Counted from the first letter of the stretch, positions 1-9,380 are shown. The stretch is 64,000 bases of DNA from an uncultured Pelagibacteraceae bacterium (GCA_902538495.1 CACBFJ010000005.1:20169-84168); one strand, 5' to 3'. Program-made: numbers and translations. Notes: generated from the letters alone by a model not told the origin.

Positions 1-252
1 AAGCAATTAGAAATGAAGGAAATTTTAAATAATCCAATGATTTATAATGAAAAATATTTTGATAAATCGAAATTTCAGGCTGTTGAATTAAACAAAGAAG
101 AAAAAATGAAAGCTCTAGAAATATTTTTAGAGTGTTTTGAAAAAAATAAATTTGAACTTAATTATGTAAGCAATCAAAAATTACGAAACGAGATTGACTA
201 TCATTTTAACTTTGTTACTAATCATAACTTCAATAAAATATATTTTGATTAA
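1..252 (+). CDS. 3' end of an unidentified glycan-island protein (5' partial)
   Basis: The frame is open from the first base of the window (K-Q-L-E before the ATG at 13), so this is probably the C-terminal part of a longer gene starting upstream rather than a 79-residue protein. The visible 83 residues are charged, rich in Lys, Asn, Glu and Phe, and show no membrane segment and no motif I can name. The NKEE stretch followed by a helix-like segment loosely resembles the end of some surface-glycan glycosyltransferases, but that is only a guess. It ends 35 bp before the ThDP enzyme on the same strand, so it may belong to the same transcription unit. Confidence 0.55.
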   Translation, partial: KQLEMKEILNNPMIYNEKYFDKSKFQAVELNKEEKMKALEIFLECFEKNKFELNYVSNQKLRNEIDYHFNFVTNHNFNKIYFD

Positions 253-287
253 AAATAATAGTTCGATATAATTAATCATAAGCAAAA

Positions 288-1991
288 ATGAAAGCCTCAG
301 ATTTTATAGCACAAAAATTATCGAAAGTTACTAACCATATTTTTTGTGGTCAAGGAGGCTCAGTAGTTCATGTACTTGATAGCTTGAGCAAAAATAAAAA
401 TGTAAAAATTGTTCCATCTCAAAATGAACAAGGAGCTTCGCTTGCTGCAGATGCATACACAAGAGTTTCAAATAAGATTGGTGTTGTAGTTGCAACGAGT
501 GGTCCTGGTATTATTAATTGTCTACAAGGTATGGCATGCTCATATTACGATTCTATTCCAAGTCTTTACATATCGGGTGCACCAATTAGAAGACAGCTAA
601 AAAAAAATCCTAAATTAAGACAATTAGGATTTCAAGAAATGGATGTAGTGACAACTGTTAAAGATATTACCAAATATTCAAAAAGAATTTTAAATCCAGA
701 TGAGATTGAGTATGAAATAGATAAATGTTTAAAAATAGCCACATCTGGTAGACCTGGCCCATGTTTATTAGACATTCCTGATGATATTCAAAGAGCAATA
801 ATAAATAAAAAAACACAAAAAAAATTTATTTTAAAAAAAAAAAAAATTGAAACTATAAGTATAAAAAAAATCAAACGGGTTACTAATTTATTAAACAAAT
901 CAGAAAGACCAATTGTAGTTATTGGAAACGGAATTAAAATTCATAGCACAAAAAATAAATTAATAAATTTTTTGAAGAAATATAAATATCCATATGCACC
1001 AACATGGGGAGCTATAGATTTATTTGATAAAGATGATAAGTGTAATATTGGGAGTTTTGGTGTTTATGCAACCGAGTATGGTAATAAACTAATTCAAGAA
1101 GCTGACTTACTTTTAATATTGGGTAGTAGAATGAATGCTACACTTACAGGAAGCAACCCTAAATTATTTTCTCCAAATTCAAAAAAAATTCATGTAGACA
1201 TCGATAAAAGTGAGCAAAAAAAGGAAAATGGTATTAAAATTGATATTTCACTAAACACTTCTATTGATAATTTTTTAGGTAATATTCAAAAATACTCTTT
1301 AAAAAAAAATAAAAATATTAAATGGAAACAAACAATTGATTTAATAAAATCAAAATTTCCAATTGTAAAAAAAAAATATTATAAAAATTCAAAATATGTT
1401 AATCCATATGTTTTCTTCGATAAATTATCTAAATTTGTTAAATCTAAAGACATTTTGATTCCAGACGCTAGTGCTAATCTCGTATGGGCATATCAATCCT
1501 TTAAATTTAGAAAAAATTTAAGAGTATTTACATCACTTAATCATTCTCCAATGGGCTATTCGGTTGCAGCAGGAATTGGAGCATCATTTGCAAATAAAAA
1601 CAAAAGTAATATTTTTACTATAATTGGAGATGGTTCAATGCAAATGAATATTCAAGAAATACAAAATATCGAATTTTTTAATTTACCAATAAAAATTATC
1701 ATAATCAATAATAATGGATATGGGATGGTTAAACAAACTATAGACACTTGGCTCAAAAAAAATTATGTAGGATGTGATTTGAAAAGTGGTTTGTCATTAC
1801 CAGACTATAATAAAGTATTCAAAGCTTATTCAATAAAAACGTTTGATATAAAAAATAATAATTCAATAGATAAAATCTTAAGAGAATTTACATCTTTCAA
1901 AGGACCCTCGATGTGTAATATTTCTGTGCACCCAAACCAACAAATTACACCTAAAGTAAAGTTTGGAAATTCGATTGACATAATGGAGTAA
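288..1991 (+). CDS. Thiamine-diphosphate-dependent enzyme of the acetolactate synthase-like family
   Basis: The 567 residues have the three-domain layout of the AHAS/pyruvate oxidase family. The N-terminal pyrimidine-binding domain carries the cofactor-activating Glu at residue 47 (QNEQGA) and the SGPG motif. A central domain follows, and the C-terminal diphosphate domain has the GDGS...NNNGYG Mg/ThDP motif at about 447-479. The family decarboxylates a 2-keto acid and transfers the activated two-carbon unit. No regulatory subunit (ilvH) is nearby, and the partner gene, which overlaps its stop by one base, is a sugar-type SDR. A role in sugar modification, like YerE in yersiniose synthesis, is therefore more likely than branched-chain amino acid synthesis. 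A run of 14 A at 833-846 lies inside the gene. The ATG at 288 fits the family N-terminus. The family call is firm; the substrate is inferred. Confidence 0.85.
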   Translation: MKASDFIAQKLSKVTNHIFCGQGGSVVHVLDSLSKNKNVKIVPSQNEQGASLAADAYTRVSNKIGVVVATSGPGIINCLQGMACSYYDSIPSLYISGAPIRRQLKKNPKLRQLGFQEMDVVTTVKDITKYSKRILNPDEIEYEIDKCLKIATSGRPGPCLLDIPDDIQRAIINKKTQKKFILKKKKIETISIKKIKRVTNLLNKSERPIVVIGNGIKIHSTKNKLINFLKKYKYPYAPTWGAIDLFDKDDKCNIGSFGVYATEYGNKLIQEADLLLILGSRMNATLTGSNPKLFSPNSKKIHVDIDKSEQKKENGIKIDISLNTSIDNFLGNIQKYSLKKNKNIKWKQTIDLIKSKFPIVKKKYYKNSKYVNPYVFFDKLSKFVKSKDILIPDASANLVWAYQSFKFRKNLRVFTSLNHSPMGYSVAAGIGASFANKNKSNIFTIIGDGSMQMNIQEIQNIEFFNLPIKIIIINNNGYGMVKQTIDTWLKKNYVGCDLKSGLSLPDYNKVFKAYSIKTFDIKNNNSIDKILREFTSFKGPSMCNISVHPNQQITPKVKFGNSIDIME

Positions 1992-2872
1992 TGTCAAAGA
2001 TCCCTGAAACTATATTAATTACAGGTATTGGAACAGGAGTAGGTTGGAATATAGCCAAATTTTTTTCAAAAAAAAATTATAGAGTTTTTGGTACATTTAA
2101 TAAATCAAGACCAGCAAAATTAAAGATACATAAAAAAATCAAAATAGACTTATCTAATCCAATTTTAAAAAAATTTAACTTTGATTATTTGGTACATTGT
2201 GCATCCAAAGTTCCAAAAGATGGTCAAACCTCAAAAAATTATAACATTAATAAAAGAATTGTAAAAAATTTAATAAATTTTGCTAAAAAAGCTAATTGTA
2301 AAAAAATTATTTTTCTGTCAGCAGTATCCGTATATGGAAAGCCACAAGATAAATTTATAAATGAGAGAACAAAAGTAAATCATAAGAAATTTTATAGTAA
2401 ATCAAAACTTTATGCTGAAAAGCATTTAATTGATTTCTCTAAAAAAGAAAACGTTACAACTGTTATACTTAGATGCCCTGGAATTTTGGGAAATAAAATA
2501 AGTAATAATTTTATAGCAAATTTAGTTCATAAAGCTTATAAAAATTTACCTGTTACTATCTACAATTTTAATCAATATTTTAATAATATAATTCATATTG
2601 AAACACTAAGTAAAATTATTTTCAAATCTATCAAACTTGAAAAAAAAAATGTTATTTATTTAGTGGGTTCTACAAGACCGATTAAAATCAAATCATTAAT
2701 AAATTTAATATCTAATTATCTAAAAAAAAAAATAAGATTGATGGAAACAAAAAAAAAAAACAAAAATTTTTTGCTAAGAACAGAAAAAATTAGAAAAAGA
2801 GGATATGAAATTATTAGTACACAAGATACATTATTAAAATATTTATTAAACTTTAAAAATTTTAGAAAGTGA
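1991..2872 (+). CDS. NAD(P)-dependent sugar epimerase/dehydratase/reductase (extended SDR)
   Basis: A 293-residue SDR. The N-terminal Rossmann motif is TGIGTGVGW (about residues 11-19). A Ser-rich LSAVSVYG strand follows, and the catalytic YSKSK (YxxxK) is near residue 136. These proteins oxidise, reduce, epimerise or dehydrate nucleotide-activated sugars. Its ATG overlaps the TAA of the ThDP gene (a of taa = a of atg), so the two are translationally coupled and probably act on the same sugar, for example as reductase of a newly attached two-carbon branch. It ends in a convergent 27-bp overlap with the minus-strand gene at 2846-3289. Exact substrate unknown. Confidence 0.8.
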   Translation: MSKIPETILITGIGTGVGWNIAKFFSKKNYRVFGTFNKSRPAKLKIHKKIKIDLSNPILKKFNFDYLVHCASKVPKDGQTSKNYNINKRIVKNLINFAKKANCKKIIFLSAVSVYGKPQDKFINERTKVNHKKFYSKSKLYAEKHLIDFSKKENVTTVILRCPGILGNKISNNFIANLVHKAYKNLPVTIYNFNQYFNNIIHIETLSKIIFKSIKLEKKNVIYLVGSTRPIKIKSLINLISNYLKKKIRLMETKKKNKNFLLRTEKIRKRGYEIISTQDTLLKYLLNFKNFRK

Positions 2873-3289
2873 TTCGTCGATTTGATTTTTAATTATAGCT
2901 CTATTTTCGAGAGAGTCTCTAGATTTTTTTAAATTTATAATTATTTCCTTTTTATTTTTTCCCTTAATAGATTTTGCAAGTTTATTGTCAGCAGTACCAA
3001 TATTTAAATCTTCATTTGTTAATTTTGAAAAAAGTTTAACAAGTAATACTGAATTATAATTAAAAGTTCTATTTTCTTTTAAATATTTGTATCCTTTGTT
3101 TTTTTTGATTTGTAATAAAGTAAATATGATTTCTTTATTAATAGCAGAAATTATTATTTTTTGCTTATTAATCAGTTTTTTTTGATTATTTTGTGAAAAA
3201 AAATATTCTTTTATTTTTTCAGTTATTAGTCGATCAAGCAATGCAGAGAATGTATTGATATTAGTAATAAAATTCTTTTTTTTTGTCAT
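2846..3289 (-). CDS. Hypothetical small protein in glycan island
   Basis: A 147-residue, Lys-rich, probably cytoplasmic and largely helical protein, starting with ATG. I do not recognise the family. The N-terminal part (about residues 12-30) reads TFSALLDRLITEKIKEYFF, an amphipathic helix that looks like a real protein rather than a shadow frame. No other long frame covers most of 2873-3289. It is the only minus-strand gene for several kb, overlaps the upstream SDR by 27 bp tail-to-tail, and its ATG lies 10 bp from the ATG of the divergent gene at 3300. It could be a small accessory factor of glycan assembly, but no function can be assigned. Confidence 0.6.
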   Translation of the reverse strand: MTKKKNFITNINTFSALLDRLITEKIKEYFFSQNNQKKLINKQKIIISAINKEIIFTLLQIKKNKGYKYLKENRTFNYNSVLLVKLFSKLTNEDLNIGTADNKLAKSIKGKNKKEIIINLKKSRDSLENRAIIKNQIDESLSKIFKV

Positions 3290-3299
3290 ATTTGCAGTT

Positions 3300-4775
3300 A
3301 TGGATTATAATCTTACCAAAATGCCTTCAAATCATTTAGTATCTTTATCTAAATTTAAAGTCAACTTCTTACTTTGGGTAAATTTTATTTTTTCTTTAAT
3401 AAAATATAAAAAACAAAATAAAATTTTACTTTACTCTCAATTAGGATGGCATTTAGGAAGCCAACAAAATTTAAGAAAAAAAATCTATAAAAAATGGATC
3501 AATGAAAATTACAATTATTGTATAATTGATATTAATTTCGACGATAAAATTATGGTTAAATGCTTAATTTTATTTTTAAACAAAATATTTAAAAAAAATA
3601 AAATCAAATTAAAGAAATTATTTGAAAATAAGATTCCACATAAAGTTTTATCTACTAAAGAGACTATTATATCAGCTAATTGGGATATTTATTTAAGAGA
3701 TTTACATAAAAATAATGATATTGAATTTTTACCAATTAATTCTCATGAAATAAAAAATTCATTTTTAAAATTTTTTAAAGATTTTAAAATAGATAAAAAA
3801 AAATATAGACAATTAATTGAACTATGTCTTTTTGAAAATTTAGAAATTGTTTATACGGAAGAAGCATACGAAGAATGGAGTAATATAATAATTTTTTATA
3901 AATTTAAAAAAAAAATATATAACTTTGAAAATATTTATGGATTTATTGAAATTTCAGGTAATAAAAATATTTCTTTTAATGAAAGAATAAATAATTTTTT
4001 CTTAATAAAAACGTCCCAAATTGAAAATAGATTCTTAGAAATCGCTAAAAAAAACTTAGCTGCAAGAACTAAAGGCAATTTTAACTCATCAAGTCTTTTT
4101 CATACAAGAAAACCAAATCATAAATTAAGAGATAAATATTATATCAAACAAATTAGAGATAATGCGATTTTCCTTTTCAATCATGCCTTTGCTGATGCTA
4201 GTAATAAAAGAGTTTTTAAAAATAATTTATTCTCCTCTTATTATGCAATGACTATTTTTGTGATAGAATTTGCTGCAAAAAATAATTTTCCTATATATAT
4301 AAAGCCACATCCCACAAGATACACTTTCATTTCTGAGCAAAAATACAATTTTTCACTTAAGAATGCATTGATTGAAAATAAGAAAAATTACCCAAATTTT
4401 TATTATGAAATTATTGATGGTGAGTTTAATAATGAGGAACTACTTAAATTTAATAACCTTATTGCTATAACCGGCAGAGGATCAGTTTCAATAGAGTGTG
4501 GTTATTTAGGTATACCGATAATAAATATGTATGAAAGTTTTGGAAATTATGCTTTTTGTAATAGTTATGAACATAATATAAACCTTTATAACCTAATTAA
4601 GGATGTTAAAAAGAATTATAATAAAACTAAATCCCAAGATGACGCAATAAAAATTGAGGCTGTGTTAGAGAAATTAAACACTGAGAGATTAATTGAGTTT
4701 ACAAATATTTCAAAAGAAACAGGAAAAATTAAGAATTTAGAAAAACCTTTTTTTTCTTACTCTAGTAAAATATAG
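3300..4775 (+). CDS. Surface carbohydrate biosynthesis protein, GT-B/capsule-type transferase-like
   Basis: I place the start at the ATG at 3300 (491 residues). The 3255 start in the ORF track adds a poly-Phe leader inside the divergent neighbour. The C-terminal third holds the pattern of capsule polysaccharide and CDP-glycerol-type GT-B transferases: a KPHPTR segment, then TGRGSVSIECGYLGIPIINM, where a Gly-Ser turn precedes a donor-binding helix and an LGxPxI strand. The N-terminal half is poorly conserved, with one hydrophobic segment (about residues 18-32) that may anchor it to the membrane. It lies 22 bp upstream of an ABC flippase, which suits assembly of an exported glycan. Donor and acceptor are unknown. 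Confidence 0.6.
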   Translation: MDYNLTKMPSNHLVSLSKFKVNFLLWVNFIFSLIKYKKQNKILLYSQLGWHLGSQQNLRKKIYKKWINENYNYCIIDINFDDKIMVKCLILFLNKIFKKNKIKLKKLFENKIPHKVLSTKETIISANWDIYLRDLHKNNDIEFLPINSHEIKNSFLKFFKDFKIDKKKYRQLIELCLFENLEIVYTEEAYEEWSNIIIFYKFKKKIYNFENIYGFIEISGNKNISFNERINNFFLIKTSQIENRFLEIAKKNLAARTKGNFNSSSLFHTRKPNHKLRDKYYIKQIRDNAIFLFNHAFADASNKRVFKNNLFSSYYAMTIFVIEFAAKNNFPIYIKPHPTRYTFISEQKYNFSLKNALIENKKNYPNFYYEIIDGEFNNEELLKFNNLIAITGRGSVSIECGYLGIPIINMYESFGNYAFCNSYEHNINLYNLIKDVKKNYNKTKSQDDAIKIEAVLEKLNTERLIEFTNISKETGKIKNLEKPFFSYSSKI

Positions 4776-4797
4776 CCATAAATTGTTTAAATTTTAA

Positions 4798-6477
4798 ATG
4801 AGCATATATCAAAAAATAAAAAATCTTTTAGGTCTTTTAAACGATGAAAATTTAAAAAATTTTAAAAATTTAACTTTGTTATCTTTATTATCTATCCCAA
4901 TTGAAATTTTAGGTTTAGGATTAATTGTTCCAATATTCGTGTTTTTAGCAGGAGGGAAATTTTTATTTTCGCCATTTTTTGAGTCTTTTTTTTTAAATTT
5001 AAATATAGATAACATTTTAATAATTCTTATATGTGCTTTCTTAATCTTAAATATTTTTCGATTTATATTTTTAGTTTATCTTAACAACGAACAGCTTAAA
5101 TTTAGAAATCATGTTACCGAAAGTCTTTCAACTTTTTTATTTAGTAAATATTTATTTGAAAAATTTCAAAAATTTAAAAAATCAAATATTGAAGTTTTAA
5201 CGAAAAATTTGATATTAGAAGTATCTGAGATTGCCAACAATGGTATTTATCAAATTATAATAATTGTAACTGACTTAATTATAGCAATAACTATAGTATG
5301 TTTTTTGTTTTTTCAAAATCCTGGAACAACTTTGATTTTAATAATTATATTAGCAATACTTTTTATTTTTTATGTTAGCTTTTTTAGAAAAATAATTGAG
5401 TTTTTATCAGAAAAAAAGTTTACATTAATGAGCGAGAGGTTCTCTCGAGCTTATGAAGGTTTGCAGTCATATATTGATATTAGATTAAACAGAAATGAAA
5501 ACAATTTTTTAAGCAATTATTCTAAAGAGTCTATTAACTTTTTTAATATAACTAGAAAACTCACTTTGGCTCAATTAATGCCTAGATATTTTATAGAATT
5601 AATATTAATTTTTTTCGCAACAGTCGTAATAATTTTTAGTTTAAATTTTGACATTCCGTCAGAAGAATTGTTTGGTCTTCTTGCTTTATATGGATTTGCT
5701 GCTTTAAGATTAGTACCAATTGCAAGTAGATTAATTTTTAGTATAAATACAATAAGCATTGCTCATGTTGCATACATTAAATTAAAAAATAATTTTAAAA
5801 TAAAGAAAATAAAAAATTTAAAAAAAATAAAATATAAAAATAAGTTATTTTCAAATGTTATATTTAAAGATGTTAGTTTTTCATATGGACAGAAAAAAAT
5901 ACTCAAAAAATTTAATTATACTTTCAAAGTAGGAAAAGTTTATAGAATTAATGGTGCTAATGGGTCAGGAAAGTCAACATTATTATATCTTTTAATGGGT
6001 TTAGTAAATCCTGATAAAGGAAAAATCTTATTTGACAATAATGACTTACAGAAAAATATATCACAAATTCAAAATAATATGAGTTACTTAGGTACAAATT
6101 CATTTTTGCTGAACAAAACAATTGTTAACAATATTAACTTTAATAATGATGTTATTTACAAAAAAAATGAAATTATCAAGCTTGCTAACGAACTTGGTTT
6201 TAATGAAGTTAAAAAAAAAATTAAAAATAACTATATTATATCAGGTTATGGATCTAATTTATCTAGTGGACAAAAACAACAAATTTCAATATTAAAAGCA
6301 TTGTTTTCTAATAAAAAGATTATAATTTTAGACGAAGCGATTAATTCAATGGACGTGATTTTAAAAGAAAAGTTGTTTAAATATTTAACCAAAATTAGAC
6401 ATAACAAATTAATTATATTCGTTTTACATGGCAATAATTTAAACAAATATGCACATAAAAATATTCTTCTTAAGTAA
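4798..6477 (+). CDS. ABC exporter (fused membrane and ATPase domains), PglK/MsbA-like lipid-linked glycan flippase
   Basis: 559 residues. The first ~330 hold about six hydrophobic segments of a type I exporter membrane domain; the rest is an ATPase domain. That domain has Walker A GANGSGKST from residue 386, signature LSSGQ near 488, Walker B IIILDEA, a D-loop NSMD and an H-loop His (VLHGNN). A homodimer would flip lipid-linked oligosaccharide or a related lipid across the inner membrane. The setting among glycosyltransferases supports a PglK-like flippase rather than the housekeeping MsbA. A Wzx-like protein is also encoded at 15867, so the island may hold two export routes. The ATG at 4798 fits. 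Confidence 0.85.
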   Translation: MSIYQKIKNLLGLLNDENLKNFKNLTLLSLLSIPIEILGLGLIVPIFVFLAGGKFLFSPFFESFFLNLNIDNILIILICAFLILNIFRFIFLVYLNNEQLKFRNHVTESLSTFLFSKYLFEKFQKFKKSNIEVLTKNLILEVSEIANNGIYQIIIIVTDLIIAITIVCFLFFQNPGTTLILIIILAILFIFYVSFFRKIIEFLSEKKFTLMSERFSRAYEGLQSYIDIRLNRNENNFLSNYSKESINFFNITRKLTLAQLMPRYFIELILIFFATVVIIFSLNFDIPSEELFGLLALYGFAALRLVPIASRLIFSINTISIAHVAYIKLKNNFKIKKIKNLKKIKYKNKLFSNVIFKDVSFSYGQKKILKKFNYTFKVGKVYRINGANGSGKSTLLYLLMGLVNPDKGKILFDNNDLQKNISQIQNNMSYLGTNSFLLNKTIVNNINFNNDVIYKKNEIIKLANELGFNEVKKKIKNNYIISGYGSNLSSGQKQQISILKALFSNKKIIILDEAINSMDVILKEKLFKYLTKIRHNKLIIFVLHGNNLNKYAHKNILLK

Positions 6478-6480
6478 TTC

Positions 6481-7515
6481 ATGAAAAAAAAAGCATTAAT
6501 ATTTGGTGTAACTGGTCAAGATGGATCACTATTAGCAAGACTTTTAATAAAAAAAAATTATGTTGTTCATGGAATTAAAAGACGTTCATCATCATTTAAT
6601 ACAAGTAGAATAGATGATATTTATCAAAAATATGGAGATAAAAGTTTTTTTCTACATTATGGAGATGTAACAGATTCTTTAAACATTTACTCATTAGTTG
6701 AAAAAATTTTACCTGACGAAATTTACAATTTAGCAGCACAATCACATGTCAAAGTAAGCTTTGAAACACCCGAATATACAGCTAATGCTGATGCTTTAGG
6801 CCCTTTAAGAATTTTAGAGGCGATCAAAAATTTAAAAAAAAGAAAAAAAATTAAATTTTATCAGGCATCAACATCAGAGATGTTTGGTAACTCTTCACCC
6901 CCACAAACTGAAAATACAAAATTGGAACCTGAAAGTCCTTATGGAACAGCAAAAGTATTTGGGTACTGGATAACAAGAAACTATAGAAATGCTTACAATT
7001 TATTTGCCTCAAATGGAATTTTATTTAACCATGAAGGAATATATAGAGGCGAGACATTTGTATCAAAAAAAATTACTAGTGCGGTTGCAAAAATATATTT
7101 AAAAAAACAAAAACATATTACCTTAGGCAATCTTAACGCAAAAAGAGATTGGGGTGATGCACAGGATTATGTTGATGCCATGTATTTGATGATGCAACAA
7201 AAAAAACCTGATGATTTTGTAATTTCAACCGGACAAAGCTACACAGTAAAAAAATTTGTCGAATTAGCATTCAAAGCAATTAATATTAAAATTAGATGGC
7301 AAGGCAAAGGTCTTTCTGAAATAGGTTGTGATGCACAAAACCCAAAAAGAATATATGTGAAGGTTTCATCAAAATACTTTAGACCTAATGAGGTAAATTT
7401 TTTAAAAGGTAGTTCATCCAAGGCAAAAAAACTTCTTGGATGGAAGCCAAAAAAAAAATTTCATGTTATGGTCGAAGAAATGGTGAAATATGATATTAAA
7501 CAACTAAAACTTTAA
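6481..7515 (+). CDS. gmd: GDP-mannose 4,6-dehydratase
   Basis: Converts GDP-D-mannose to GDP-4-dehydro-6-deoxy-D-mannose, the first committed step to GDP-L-fucose and related 6-deoxy or 3,6-dideoxy sugars. The 344-residue protein has the Gmd N-terminus GVTGQDGS (NADP-binding loop), the RRSSSFNTSRID segment typical of Gmd, NLAAQSHV, and the catalytic YGTAK (Y154, K158), followed by FNHEGIYRGE (the FNHES-PRRGE region). It is slightly shorter than the ~370-residue enterobacterial enzyme. It starts 3 bp after the ABC flippase, in the same operon, and feeds the fcl gene at 21359 and the two GT11 fucosyltransferases. GDP-mannose synthesis genes are not in the window. Confidence 0.95.
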   Translation: MKKKALIFGVTGQDGSLLARLLIKKNYVVHGIKRRSSSFNTSRIDDIYQKYGDKSFFLHYGDVTDSLNIYSLVEKILPDEIYNLAAQSHVKVSFETPEYTANADALGPLRILEAIKNLKKRKKIKFYQASTSEMFGNSSPPQTENTKLEPESPYGTAKVFGYWITRNYRNAYNLFASNGILFNHEGIYRGETFVSKKITSAVAKIYLKKQKHITLGNLNAKRDWGDAQDYVDAMYLMMQQKKPDDFVISTGQSYTVKKFVELAFKAINIKIRWQGKGLSEIGCDAQNPKRIYVKVSSKYFRPNEVNFLKGSSSKAKKLLGWKPKKKFHVMVEEMVKYDIKQLKL

Positions 7516-7549
7516 AATTAAATTACAAATTTAATTTTGAGGTTCTTTT

Positions 7550-8290
7550 ATGTCAAAAAATATTTTTATCGAACTAAAGGGGGGGTTAGGCAACCAATTA
7601 TTTCAATATTCATTCTTTAATTTTTTAAAACTGAAAAAGAATTTCAATGTTAACTTAAATTTAAGGTGGTTTGACCTTAATAAAAGATCTTTTCTATTAG
7701 ATAAATTTTTAAAAAATTTTGATAGTTTTAATATTGATAAAAAAAAACGATTTTTTTTTGGAAATGAAAAATTAATTTCATTTCTTTTAGACAATAACCT
7801 TTATATCCCAAGTAATTTGACTGGATATTGGCAAAGCATAAAGTATGCCAAATATTTAAAATTAACTGATTTTAAAGATGAGTTAGTAAAAGATTCTTAT
7901 GAGGAAGATTATTATATTTTTCATATTAGAAGGGGAGATTTTTATAAAAGCAGAGACCACTCAGTAATTCCATTTGAATTTTATAAAAGAAATATTGAAA
8001 TTTTTAAACACAAAAAAATTTTTTTAGTTTCAGAAGAAAATAAAGATGCCGATATACTAAAGGATTTTCTTAATGAAAAAAATGTTGAAATTTTTCAAGG
8101 TGATGAATTGACAACTTTTAAATTTATTTTAAATGCAAAGGGTGGTATTATTTCGAATAGTACATTTTGTTGGTGGCCAGTTTTTCTATCCGAAGGTAAA
8201 GACTGGATATCGTCTAACTATTGGAGAAAAAATCAAAGTTTCATTAATTCGAAGGCATTAATTGACAAAGTTTTGATATCTAATGTTTAA
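7550..8290 (+). CDS. Alpha-1,2-fucosyltransferase-type glycosyltransferase (GT11)
   Basis: Transfers L-fucose from GDP-fucose to a growing glycan. This 246-residue protein shows the three GT11 signatures: N-terminal GGLGNQLFQY, the donor-binding HIRRGDFY near residue 125, and the C-terminal SNSTFCWWPVFLS. The family is soluble or peripheral on the cytoplasmic face. It follows gmd by 34 bp, linking it to GDP-fucose supply, and a second GT11 lies on the other strand at 13969. It is shorter than many GT11 proteins (about 280-300) but has all key motifs. Linkage specificity cannot be read from sequence. Confidence 0.9.
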   Translation: MSKNIFIELKGGLGNQLFQYSFFNFLKLKKNFNVNLNLRWFDLNKRSFLLDKFLKNFDSFNIDKKKRFFFGNEKLISFLLDNNLYIPSNLTGYWQSIKYAKYLKLTDFKDELVKDSYEEDYYIFHIRRGDFYKSRDHSVIPFEFYKRNIEIFKHKKIFLVSEENKDADILKDFLNEKNVEIFQGDELTTFKFILNAKGGIISNSTFCWWPVFLSEGKDWISSNYWRKNQSFINSKALIDKVLISNV

Positions 8291-8305
8291 TAAAAATTTA
8301 AATTA

Positions 8306-9373
8306 ATGAAGATTATTTTATTTTCAACTCAATGGAATGATACAATAATTACAGGTCTAGGCACATGTACTTTAAAACATTTAGAATTGCTGAAAGAGAA
8401 AAATGAAGTAGTTACAGCTGGTAGTAGTAAAAACTGTGATTATTACATTAATAAAAAATTTGATATACTAAAAATTTTCAAACTTCTAAAAAAAGAAAAA
8501 CCAAACGTAATATTTGTTGAGTCATTGCAAACAATAAGTTCCGAGTTATTTGTAATTATCGGTAGACAAATGGGAATTAAAACATGTGTTGTGAGCCATG
8601 GAATATCTCTAATACCATATAATCTAAATTCTTTATATCTTATTAAAATTATTTTAAATGTTTTATATTTTCCGTTTTTAGTAATCACCTTGTTGTGTAC
8701 AGATTATTTTATGACTTTGAGTAAATCATTTAATTATCATAGATTTTTGGATGCTAAAATTTTCAATTTTTTTAAAGAAAATAAATTAGTTTCTTATAAT
8801 AATTTTTCGAAATTCGAAAAAAAAGATAAAAAAATTATTAGAAATACTTTTGGACGCTATATCCTTTCCATAGGATATTTAAATTCCTTAAAAAATCAAA
8901 TTGACCAAATAAAATTGATTACGAATTTAGATAAGTCAATAAAACTAATAATAATATATTCTTATTATGACAAAGATTATTTGAGGAAGATAAAAAAAAT
9001 GATTCAAAAGGAAAAAAATAATCGTATAATTTTATTTCATCAAAATGATATTAATTTAATTAGTATGATCTCAAATTGTGAATTTATAGTTAATACATCA
9101 AAGACAGAAGTTATGCCCTTGACTTTAATAGAGGGAATTTCACTAAAAAAAACGTTCTTATCTTATGATGTAGGAATTATAAAGATGATTAAAGGAGGAA
9201 TTGTAAATAGATCATTCCATGAACTTCTACATAATTCAAATATATTATTAAATAACAATGATTTAAAAAAAAAATTTGAGGATATAGCATTTAAATATTA
9301 TGAAAATAACTTCTCATGTAAAAAACTGAAATTAACTTTGGATGAAGTTTTAAACAAAATTAAAAATAATTAA
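8306..9373 (+). CDS. Glycosyltransferase, GT4-like (GT-B fold)
   Basis: 355 residues. The N-terminus (STQWNDTIITGLGTCTLKHLELL) resembles the acceptor domain of GT4 enzymes, and the C-terminal donor domain contains VNTSKTEVMPLTLIEGISLKK, matching the GT4 pattern S..E..PL.LIEA.A.G with the conserved Glu. A hydrophobic stretch near residues 115-135 could associate with the membrane. It lies between the fucosyltransferase and a GT2 gene in a compact operon and would add one sugar to the lipid-linked repeat unit. Donor not predictable. Confidence 0.8.
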   Translation: MKIILFSTQWNDTIITGLGTCTLKHLELLKEKNEVVTAGSSKNCDYYINKKFDILKIFKLLKKEKPNVIFVESLQTISSELFVIIGRQMGIKTCVVSHGISLIPYNLNSLYLIKIILNVLYFPFLVITLLCTDYFMTLSKSFNYHRFLDAKIFNFFKENKLVSYNNFSKFEKKDKKIIRNTFGRYILSIGYLNSLKNQIDQIKLITNLDKSIKLIIIYSYYDKDYLRKIKKMIQKEKNNRIILFHQNDINLISMISNCEFIVNTSKTEVMPLTLIEGISLKKTFLSYDVGIIKMIKGGIVNRSFHELLHNSNILLNNNDLKKKFEDIAFKYYENNFSCKKLKLTLDEVLNKIKNN

Positions 9374-9380
9374 TCATATT

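Noticed and set aside
3255-3299. N-terminal extension MILVIKFFFFVIFAV of the surface carbohydrate gene
   Set aside because: It lies inside the divergent gene's N-terminal codons and looks like an A/T artefact; the ATG at 3300 is a better start.
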